This document shows positions 1 through 5,159 of a stretch of 5,159 bases of DNA, in pieces. Each line of letters starts with the position of its first letter. Position 1 is the first letter of the stretch. The notes under the pieces are model-generated. The model was not told the DNA's origin, made no database searches, and saw nothing but the letters and a program-made list of their open reading frames with translations. Origin of the DNA: Pseudomonadota bacterium (GTDB taxonomy: Bacteria > Pseudomonadota > Alphaproteobacteria > Rhizobiales > Aestuariivirgaceae); contig JAEKFU010000449.1 of the NCBI GenBank assembly GCA_016522385.1, positions 1 to 5,159 of the forward strand, read 5' to 3'. Position numbers and translations under genes: made by a program.

Positions 1-1536
1 GATGCGCGGCGCGCTTTGCGGGCGAAGCCGATACCGCGCGAAGAAGCGGCCGTCAAACCGGGCATGCGCGGCGGGCAGTACAAGCCCTTGAGCGACAATG
101 ACATGCAGCGCATCCATGAAACGGCTCTGGAACTGCTCGAAACTGTCGGCCTCGCCGATGCGATTCCGAGCTGCATCGAATTGATGACAAGTAAGGGTTG
201 CTGGATGAGCAAGGCCCAACGACTGTGTTTTCCGCGCGGCCTGATCGAAGAAACGCTCAAGATCTGTGCACGGGACTTCACTTTGTGCGGGCGAGATCCA
301 AAACATGATATCCGGCCATCCGGCGACAGAGCCTATTTTGGCACCGGCGGCGCGGCGGTCCATATCGTCGAACCGGAGACGCGAGAGTACCGCGACTCGG
401 TGCTGGTCGATCTTTATGACTGCGCACGCATCGTCGACAAGTGTGACCACATTCACTATTTTCAGCGGCCGATCACGGCACGTGACATGGACACGCCGCG
501 CGATCTCGACATTAACACGCTCTATGCATGCCTGGCCGGCACGTCGAAACATATCGGCACCAGCATGGTCGATCCGGCACATGTCGAAGAAGCACTTGAA
601 ATGCTGCATATTGTGGCCGGCAGCGAAGAGGCCTGGCGTGCGCGACCGTTTGTCAGTCAGTCTAACTGTTTCGTCGTGCCGCCGATGAAGTTTGCCGAAG
701 ATGCCTGCCGCTGCCTGGAAGTCGCCGTGCGAGGCGGCATGCCGGTCCTGTTGTTGTCAGCCGGACAAGCAGGTGCGACGTCGCCGGCAGCACTGGCCGG
801 CACCGTGGCGCAGGCCGTGGCCGAATGTTTGGCAGGGCTTGCTTACGTCAACGCGATCGTTCCCGGTGCGCCAGCAATTTGGGGGCCGTGGCCGTTCGTT
901 TCGGATCTCAGGACTGGTGCGATGTCAGGCGGTTCGGGCGAACAGGCGCTGATCACCGCGGCCTGCGCACAGATGGGCAGGTTCTACGATCTGACCGTCG
1001 GCTCTGCCTCGGGCATGTGCGATGCCAAGCTGCCGGACAATCAGGCCGGTTACGAAAAGGGGGTGACGGCCGCTTTGGCGGCGATCAGCGGCATCAATAT
1101 GATGTATGAATCTGCCGGCATGCATGCCAGCCTCCTCGGTTATTGCCTAGAAAGCATTCTGATCGACAATGACATGCTCGGCGCCATCAACCGCAATGTG
1201 CGCGGTATCGAGGTGACCGATGAAACGCTGTCTCTGGCGGTAATCCGCGATGTCTGTCTCACAGGGCCGGGTCACTATCTCGGCAGCGATCAGACACTGT
1301 CACTGATGCAGAGCGAATATGTCTATCCGCAACTGGGTAACCGGATGAGCCCCAAGGAATGGAACGAAGCCGAAAAGCCCGACATTGTAAGGAATGCGAC
1401 GGCCCGCAAGGTGGAAATCCTCTCGACCTACTATCCGGACTACCTGCCCGGGCCGATGGACGCCAAATTGCGGGCAAATCATGACATCAAACTGCCGTAT
1501 GAGGTCATGCAGCCGGGCGATCCGCGCTGGGCCTGA
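1..1536 (+). CDS. MttB-family (trimethylamine/quaternary amine) corrinoid methyltransferase, 5' partial
   Basis: This family has a TIM-barrel fold and transfers a methyl group from trimethylamine, glycine betaine or a related quaternary amine to the Co(I) of a small cognate corrinoid protein in the cytoplasm. The frame is open from the first base to TGA at 1534-1536, 511 codons visible. A TTG at 16 could be read as a start, but the codons before it (DARRAL) continue the Arg-rich N-terminus usual in the family, so the true start probably lies a short way left of the window. Family-like stretches are GGQYKPLSDNDMQRIHE near the N-terminus, the Gly-rich SGGSGEQALITAACAQMGRF, then SGMCDAKLPDNQAGYEKG around visible residues 337-354, and GPGHYLGSDQTLSLMQSEY. 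There is no in-frame TAG, so it is a non-pyrrolysine member; such members often use substrates other than trimethylamine, glycine betaine being the known case. The exact substrate cannot be read from sequence. Five bases separate it from the next gene. Confidence 0.9.
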   Translation, partial: DARRALRAKPIPREEAAVKPGMRGGQYKPLSDNDMQRIHETALELLETVGLADAIPSCIELMTSKGCWMSKAQRLCFPRGLIEETLKICARDFTLCGRDPKHDIRPSGDRAYFGTGGAAVHIVEPETREYRDSVLVDLYDCARIVDKCDHIHYFQRPITARDMDTPRDLDINTLYACLAGTSKHIGTSMVDPAHVEEALEMLHIVAGSEEAWRARPFVSQSNCFVVPPMKFAEDACRCLEVAVRGGMPVLLLSAGQAGATSPAALAGTVAQAVAECLAGLAYVNAIVPGAPAIWGPWPFVSDLRTGAMSGGSGEQALITAACAQMGRFYDLTVGSASGMCDAKLPDNQAGYEKGVTAALAAISGINMMYESAGMHASLLGYCLESILIDNDMLGAINRNVRGIEVTDETLSLAVIRDVCLTGPGHYLGSDQTLSLMQSEYVYPQLGNRMSPKEWNEAEKPDIVRNATARKVEILSTYYPDYLPGPMDAKLRANHDIKLPYEVMQPGDPRWA

Positions 1537-1541
1537 CTTTC

Positions 1542-2240
1542 ATGGAGCATCCGGTCGTCAGGAAGATCACTGCGGAAGGTTTTACGCCCCTAGGCTGGTT
1601 TGAGCCGACTGCCGCAGACGGGGTGCCGGGGTTCGTAGGCAACAAACCGGCCTGTGTCGTCATTCTGATCGGCAATGCCGGCACGGAAATGTTCGACCGG
1701 TTCTCCGCAGAATGCGATCCAGCAGTTGATTTGCTCGATGACTGGTGCCGCAAGTGTCTGGTCGCCCTAGCCCAAGACCTCGGTGCAACAGCCGTCTTCC
1801 CTTTCGACAAACCGCCCCTGCCGTTTCTGCGGTGGGCGCAAAAAGCCGGCTGCGGGCACGGCTCAAAGCTTGGTATGAACATCCATCCCAAATACGGGCT
1901 TTGGCATGCTTTCCGCGCGGCATTCGTCTTTGCCCACTTCCTCGATTTGCCGTTGCAGCCTGAGACCAAGAGTCCGTGTGAGACATGTACCGGCCAACCC
2001 TGCTTGAGTGCCTGTCCAGTCTCGGCATTTGACGCAAACGGGTCGGCATCACCCTATGACGTGGACCGGTGTGTCGATCACTTGCGTCAGCCCGCCGGCG
2101 ACGCGTGCTTGACCGACGGTTGTATGGCCCGGCTCGCCTGCCCGGTAGGTGCACAGTACATATATGGCAAAACACAGATGGAATTCCACTTGTCGGCCTT
2201 CCTGCGCGCACGTACAACTAAAGCTGGCACAGACGCATGA
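1542..2240 (+). CDS. QueG-like ferredoxin-type protein with two [4Fe-4S] cysteine clusters
   Basis: A 232-residue protein, probably an electron carrier or reductase component. The C-terminal half has a first cluster motif C146-x2-C149-x4-C154-x3-C158-Pro and a second group C177, C189, C194, C200-Pro, enough for two [4Fe-4S] clusters. The segment HPKYGLWHAFRAAFVF just before the clusters resembles epoxyqueuosine-reductase (QueG)-type proteins and a family of stand-alone alphaproteobacterial ferredoxins. It is much shorter than QueG itself (about 350-380 residues), so tRNA modification is unlikely. No signal peptide or membrane segment is visible. The ATG at 1542 follows the upstream stop by 5 bases without a clear Shine-Dalgarno sequence, which suggests translational coupling to the methyltransferase gene. 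Its position beside an MttB homologue makes reductive activation of the corrinoid partner a reasonable but unproven role. The family call is firm; the function is inference. Confidence 0.85.
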   Translation: MEHPVVRKITAEGFTPLGWFEPTAADGVPGFVGNKPACVVILIGNAGTEMFDRFSAECDPAVDLLDDWCRKCLVALAQDLGATAVFPFDKPPLPFLRWAQKAGCGHGSKLGMNIHPKYGLWHAFRAAFVFAHFLDLPLQPETKSPCETCTGQPCLSACPVSAFDANGSASPYDVDRCVDHLRQPAGDACLTDGCMARLACPVGAQYIYGKTQMEFHLSAFLRARTTKAGTDA

Positions 2241-2248
2241 AGTACGTC

Positions 2249-2253
2249 GGAGA
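2249..2253 (+). promoter_or_regulatory. Ribosome binding site deciding the start of the homocysteine methyltransferase gene
   Basis: GGAGA lies 9 bases before the ATG at 2263. The frame is open further upstream (GTG at 2149, ATG at 2164), but those starts would overlap the ferredoxin gene by about 75-90 bases and add residues that precede the family's usual N-terminus. This site supports the start at 2263. Confidence 0.6.
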
Positions 2254-2262
2254 TACGAGGCG

Positions 2263-3183
2263 ATGTATGAGGCAGTTGCGCAGAAACTCGCATCCGGCGA
2301 GGTCGTCATTCTGGACGGTGGCACTGGCACCCATATTCAAACGCTCGGCGCACCGATGGATGACGAGGTTTGGTGTGCGACGGCTAATCTGACCCACCCC
2401 GAGATCGTGTGCGCTGCGCATGGAGACTATATCCGAGCCGGCGCCGAAGTGATCACGGCCAACACCTACGCAACAAGCCCGGAGACGTTTGAGCGGCTCG
2501 GACGCGCGAATGAGATCCCCGAAATCGACAAGGTCGCAATCGGGCTGGCCCGGCAGGCAGCGGCCGAGGAAGACTGCCAGCGGCCGATAGCTATCGCCGG
2601 CTCATTCTCGTTGATGCGGCCGGTAACACCGGGATCAGATCGCACCATCGATCCGACGCTGTCGCTTAGACGGGCGCAAGAACTAATGAAAATCAAAGCC
2701 GACGGATTGGCCGAAGCCGGCTGCGATTTGATAATCATGGAAATGATGCGCGACACTGATTACTCGCTGCTGGCGACCGAGGCTGCAGTGGCGACTGGTC
2801 TGCCAGTATGGGTCGGCATTTCGGTCGAGCGCCGAGACGACGGCCGTCTGGCCGGTTTCGATGACTATCGCTGGACGCTGAGCGATATCGTTTCGGTGCT
2901 CATGGCCACCGGTGCACAGGCGTGCTGCGTTATGCACAGTGATATCTCGATTACCGCCGAAGCGATAGAAATTATCCGGTCGACATGGGCCGGCCCGATC
3001 GGTGCCTATCCGGAATCAGGTATCTTCAAGATGCCCAATTGGGAGTTTGGTGACATCTCGCCGGAAGATTTTGCCACAATGAGTGAAGCTTGGCGCAGAG
3101 GCGGTGCCAGCATTATCGGCGGCTGCTGCGGCATCGGACCTGAGCACATCAGGGCCCTGCACGAGACCTATCACTCAAAGTAG
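2263..3183 (+). CDS. Homocysteine S-methyltransferase-family protein (Hcy-binding domain)
   Basis: A single-domain protein of 306 residues from the ATG at 2263, the normal length for stand-alone members such as MmuM or short BHMT-like proteins. These zinc enzymes transfer a methyl group from betaine, S-methylmethionine or methyl-corrinoid to homocysteine, giving methionine. Visible hallmarks are the N-terminal DGGTGT loop (residues 18-23), ITANTYATSPETF, and the C-terminal GGCCG motif whose C288 and C289 are two zinc ligands. The third ligand is normally Cys in a V-N-C motif; here the ungapped equivalent is V-M-H with H225, preceded by C221-C222. Zinc binding through His, or a changed substrate, is therefore possible. 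The gene begins 22 bases after the ferredoxin gene and ends 17 bases before the GFA gene, inside what looks like one operon with an MttB homologue. It may serve methyl transfer in that pathway rather than general methionine synthesis. The fold assignment is firm; the substrate is unknown. Confidence 0.88.
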   Translation: MYEAVAQKLASGEVVILDGGTGTHIQTLGAPMDDEVWCATANLTHPEIVCAAHGDYIRAGAEVITANTYATSPETFERLGRANEIPEIDKVAIGLARQAAAEEDCQRPIAIAGSFSLMRPVTPGSDRTIDPTLSLRRAQELMKIKADGLAEAGCDLIIMEMMRDTDYSLLATEAAVATGLPVWVGISVERRDDGRLAGFDDYRWTLSDIVSVLMATGAQACCVMHSDISITAEAIEIIRSTWAGPIGAYPESGIFKMPNWEFGDISPEDFATMSEAWRRGGASIIGGCCGIGPEHIRALHETYHSK

Positions 3184-3200
3184 AGTAAAGAGAGACGGTG

Positions 3201-3608
3201 ATGGCGGATGAAGAGATACACCGCGGTTCGTGCCTGTGCGGTCAGGTTACCTATCGGATCAAAGGTCCGATCAGAGATGTGATCGCGTGCCATTGCACGC
3301 AATGCCGCAAGACCACCGGTCACATGATGGCGGCCACCGCGGCCGATCTAGAACGCTTCGAGATCAACCGCGACGACGGACTTGCCTGGTATCGCTCCAG
3401 CGATATCGCAGAGCGTGGTTTTTGCACGACCTGCGGCGCCTCGCTGTTTTGGCGGGCGGACGGTAAGGACTATGTTGCGATCGCCGCAGGCACACTGGAC
3501 ACACCCACCGGCCTGCGGATCTCCGGCCACATCTTCTGCGCGAACAAAGGGGACTATTACGACATTCTCGATGGTGACTATCAGGAAGCCGGGACGCAAG
3601 GGGACTGA
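3201..3608 (+). CDS. GFA/CENP-V family zinc protein (glutathione-dependent formaldehyde-activating enzyme-like)
   Basis: A 135-residue protein with the complete cysteine pattern of the family: C11-x-C13, then C30-x-C32-x2-C35 (CHCTQCRK), then C75-x2-C78 (CTTCGASLFW). In the founding member Gfa of Paracoccus, the outer pairs hold a structural zinc and the middle triplet holds a second zinc linked to glutathione binding. Gfa was proposed to speed S-hydroxymethylglutathione formation from formaldehyde, but most paralogues have no proven reaction and the activity itself has been disputed. The ATG at 3201 is chosen over the adjoining GTG at 3198; a weak purine-rich AAAGAGAG at 3187-3194 precedes it by 6 bases. 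It is the last gene of the plus-strand run. Placement next to demethylation and folate one-carbon genes fits a role with formaldehyde or another thiol adduct, which remains inference. Confidence 0.87.
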   Translation: MADEEIHRGSCLCGQVTYRIKGPIRDVIACHCTQCRKTTGHMMAATAADLERFEINRDDGLAWYRSSDIAERGFCTTCGASLFWRADGKDYVAIAAGTLDTPTGLRISGHIFCANKGDYYDILDGDYQEAGTQGD

Positions 3609-3780
3609 CCCGCATTGCAGTAGTGATTGGATTTCGAAAGCAAACAGAGCAGAAGAGCACATCATCCCAGGTCAGGTCTGGTTTTGATGAAAACAAAAAC
3701 AGAGAATATCTGATAGGCTTCACTATGATAGAAGACGATTCACGATTCAGATGGTGCCATCTGAAACGATCGTGCTTGTC
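3609..3780. other. Intergenic region between convergent operons
   Basis: This 172-base stretch lies between the stop codons of the GFA gene (plus) and metF (minus). It is visibly richer in A and T than the genes, for example around 3682-3715. It holds no convincing coding frame; open frames here run on antisense into metF or the GFA gene and match nothing I recognise. A heptamer CGATTCA occurs twice in tandem at 3736-3749, and an inverted repeat follows at 3741-3774. No promoter is needed here because both neighbours end at this gap. Confidence 0.6.
3741..3774. terminator. Imperfect inverted repeat, possible bidirectional terminator
   Basis: An 8-base-pair stem TTCAGATG (3746-3753) pairs with CATCTGAA (3758-3765) across the loop GTGC. 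Outside it CACGA (3741-3745) pairs with TCGTG (3770-3774), leaving a four-base ACGA bulge on the right arm. The hairpin sits between two convergent gene ends, 7 bases beyond the metF stop codon, which is where a shared terminator is expected. Neither strand has a clear run of T after the stem, so intrinsic termination would be weak. It could instead be an mRNA 3'-end stabilising structure or a protein site. The pairing is seen directly; the role is inferred. Confidence 0.45.
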
Positions 3781-4800
3781 TTATGATTTTGCCACTGCCT
3801 TGCGGCGGTTCTTGGCCTGCAGGCGCTCTTTCAGGACGCCGGTTTCTTCGATGATTTCACCTACTAGGTGCTCGCGGCGGTAAGCCATTATATGGACGCC
3901 GGCGAGGCCTTCGATCTCACGCATCTGCTGGATTAGTTCGATGCAAAGTTTCTTGCCTTCCTCGCCTGGCCTTTCCGCTCGTTCGAGGCGATCGATGGTG
4001 CTGTCGGGCACATGGATGCCCGGCACATTGGAACGCATCCAACGGGCCGATTTGGCGGATGCGAGCGGACCGACACCGGCCAATATGAAGACTTTTTCAT
4101 GAAGGCCCTTGTTGCGGACACGCTTCATGTACTCTTTGAAAACCTCGATGTCGTAGACGTAGTTGGTCTGGATGAAATCGGCGCCAGCCTTGACCTTCTT
4201 GGCCAACCGGTCGGCGCGCCACTGAAGTGGCGGAATGCACGGGTTGGCGGCGGCACCGAGAAAGACGCTCGGCGCGGTGGTCAGTTTGCGTCCGGACAGG
4301 AAGCTCGCCTCATCGCGCATGGTCTTGAGAGTGCGCAAAAGCGACATACAATCGAGATCGAAGACTGGCTTGGCGCCCGGTTGATCGCCGACGCCGACGC
4401 CGTCGCCGGTGAGGCACAAGATGTTGCAAACACCCATGGCCGCGGCGCCCAGCACGTCGCCCTGAATAGCGATGCGGTTTCGGTCGCGGCAGGAAATCTG
4501 CAGGACGATACCATGTCCGGCGCGCGACAGGATCGAACAAATGCCCATCGAGGACATGTGGCAGTTGGCGCCGGAAGCATCGGTGGCATTGATGGCATCG
4601 GTGACATCCGTCAAGGGCTCTGCCGCCTTCAGCACATCACGCGGGTCGGCGCTGTCTGGCGGATTGAGCTCTGCGGTTACGGCGAACCAGCCACGCCGCA
4701 AGGTTCGCTCCAAAATGGACGATGATTTGTGGCCTGCTGGCGGTTCGGGGAGCTTGCTTCGGACCGGGTCGTAGGGTTTGGGCTTTTGCAGGGACGGCAT
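3781..4800 (-). CDS. metF: Methylenetetrahydrofolate reductase (MetF family)
   Basis: A 339-residue flavoprotein-type TIM barrel that interconverts 5,10-methylene-THF and 5-methyl-THF in the cytoplasm. Visible hallmarks are VTAELNPPDSADP with E44 in the place of the catalytic Glu28 of E. coli MetF, the LTGDG motif with D133 matching the Asp that contacts FAD, and GADFIQTNYVYD (residues 206-217) matching the folate-binding TQFFFD region. Here Asn213 seems to stand where E. coli has Gln183. About 30 extra residues precede the barrel, rich in Pro and Lys, and a basic tail ends the protein. It is somewhat longer than E. coli MetF (296 residues). The ATG directly abuts the stop codon of the MetV-like gene upstream (TAAATG, no spacer), with no good ribosome binding site, so coupled translation and a protein complex are likely. 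The nearby MttB homologue suggests oxidation of methyl-THF from demethylation, though the biosynthetic direction cannot be excluded. Confidence 0.9.
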   Translation of the reverse strand: MPSLQKPKPYDPVRSKLPEPPAGHKSSSILERTLRRGWFAVTAELNPPDSADPRDVLKAAEPLTDVTDAINATDASGANCHMSSMGICSILSRAGHGIVLQISCRDRNRIAIQGDVLGAAAMGVCNILCLTGDGVGVGDQPGAKPVFDLDCMSLLRTLKTMRDEASFLSGRKLTTAPSVFLGAAANPCIPPLQWRADRLAKKVKAGADFIQTNYVYDIEVFKEYMKRVRNKGLHEKVFILAGVGPLASAKSARWMRSNVPGIHVPDSTIDRLERAERPGEEGKKLCIELIQQMREIEGLAGVHIMAYRREHLVGEIIEETGVLKERLQAKNRRKAVAKS

Positions 4801-5159
4801 TTACTTGGTCGTTGTCTTGTTGGAATTGTCAGCAGCGCTTGCGGCCTTGTAAATGGCCGTGCGTTCGCCAACTGCGTGTTCGGCCATTGCCGCTTTCGGT
4901 TCTGCCGCCAACGGCGCAGCAGCGGGTTCAATCTGTCGAGCGCGCCGGAAGGCCTTGGCGAGTGCGTACTTTGAGGGATCGTTGGACGGGCGGACCTCAC
5001 GCATTTCGGCGGCCTTTTCCCGGGCAACACGTAACCAACTCGACGAGCCCTCCAATTCCCGGTTGACCGGCGGCTGAACGACCTCAATCCGTTCAGCACC
5101 GCGTTTCATGCGCTCCGCGCCGTCCCAGGCTTCGACCCAGACACATCGCATTTCTGGTT
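4801..5159 (-). CDS. MetV-like protein with MTHFR C-terminal zinc-ribbon domain, 5' partial
   Basis: The last 118 codons of a gene that enters from the right edge. The reading frame is open through 5159; the visible residues begin PEMRCVWVEAWDGAERM, which matches the end of the zinc-ribbon domain found after or beside MetF proteins (family named MTHFR C-terminal, MetV in acetogens). The earlier zinc-binding Cys motifs (CPKG...GPCGG type) would lie outside the window; only the final Cys of this region is visible. An ATG at 5149-5151 is internal to the domain and is not taken as the start. Next come VQPPVNRELEGSSSWLRV and a Lys/Glu/Arg-rich stretch, then an Ala-rich low-complexity tail ending NSNKTTTK that has no recognisable fold. 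In acetogens MetV partners MetF in a complex; the direct TAAATG junction with metF supports the same here. The domain call rests on a short conserved segment plus context. Confidence 0.72.
   Translation of the reverse strand, partial: PEMRCVWVEAWDGAERMKRGAERIEVVQPPVNRELEGSSSWLRVAREKAAEMREVRPSNDPSKYALAKAFRRARQIEPAAAPLAAEPKAAMAEHAVGERTAIYKAASAADNSNKTTTK

Noticed and set aside
16..18. TTG as the start codon of the MttB-family gene
   Set aside because: The frame is open to the window edge and the preceding codons fit the Arg-rich N-terminus of the family, so the start is more likely upstream.
1660..2217. 185-codon minus-strand open frame across the ferredoxin gene
   Set aside because: The plus strand has the cysteine motifs and family matches; the minus translation is Arg-rich and shadow-like.
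2237..2240. ATGA stop-start overlap at the end of the ferredoxin gene
   Set aside because: That ATG is in a different frame from the homocysteine methyltransferase and does not begin a recognisable protein.
2149..2262. Longer homocysteine methyltransferase starting at GTG 2149 or ATG 2164
   Set aside because: It would overlap the ferredoxin gene substantially, and the extra residues do not look like the family; ATG 2263 has a well-spaced GGAGA.
3684..3712. Possible plus-strand promoter (TTGATG, 17-base spacing, TATCTG) in the intergenic gap
   Set aside because: The -10 match is poor, the region is simply AT-rich, and no plus-strand gene follows it.
4012..4725. 237-codon plus-strand open frame across metF
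   Set aside because: It is antisense to a clear MetF coding region and its translation resembles no known family; a high-GC shadow frame.
5149..5151. ATG as the start of a 116-residue stand-alone protein
   Set aside because: The frame continues to the window edge with PE before the Met, matching the inside of the MTHFR zinc-ribbon domain, so the gene is truncated by the window.

Overview
The window reads as a piece of a bacterial chromosome of moderately high GC content, most likely from an alphaproteobacterium (marine or soil methylated-amine user type). This rests on the gene families and on a ferredoxin family that I associate with that class; no rRNA or other phylogenetic marker is present, so the taxonomic call is inference. 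Six protein-coding genes are supported. Two of them run off the window edges. No RNA gene, mobile element, CRISPR array or large repeat was found.

Layout. A tightly packed plus-strand run fills the left two thirds: an MttB-family (trimethylamine/quaternary amine:corrinoid) methyltransferase, open at the left edge (1-1536); a QueG-like small protein with two [4Fe-4S] cysteine clusters (1542-2240); a homocysteine S-methyltransferase-family protein (2263-3183); and a GFA/CENP-V-type zinc protein (3201-3608). Gaps of 5, 22 and 17 bases suggest one transcript. A 172-base AT-richer gap with an imperfect inverted repeat follows. The right third is a minus-strand pair: a MetV-like protein with an MTHFR C-terminal zinc-ribbon domain, open at the right edge (4801-5159), directly followed with no spacer by a MetF-type methylenetetrahydrofolate reductase (3781-4800). 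The two operons converge on the gap.

How the genes may work together (inference from families). All six fit one-carbon metabolism. The MttB homologue would move a methyl group from a methylated amine to a corrinoid protein. The iron-sulfur protein could supply low-potential electrons, for instance to reactivate oxidised corrinoid. The homocysteine-methyltransferase-like protein could pass methyl groups between a donor and a thiol or corrinoid. The MetF/MetV pair would interconvert methyl-THF and methylene-THF, in a demethylation pathway probably in the oxidative direction. The GFA-type protein may deal with formaldehyde or another thiol adduct. The corrinoid protein and the methylcorrinoid:THF methyltransferase that such a route needs are not in this window; they are expected just outside it.

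The most unusual points are a His where the homocysteine methyltransferase family has its first zinc-ligand Cys, the amber-free (non-pyrrolysine) MttB with its own iron-sulfur partner, and the zero-spacer metV-metF junction.
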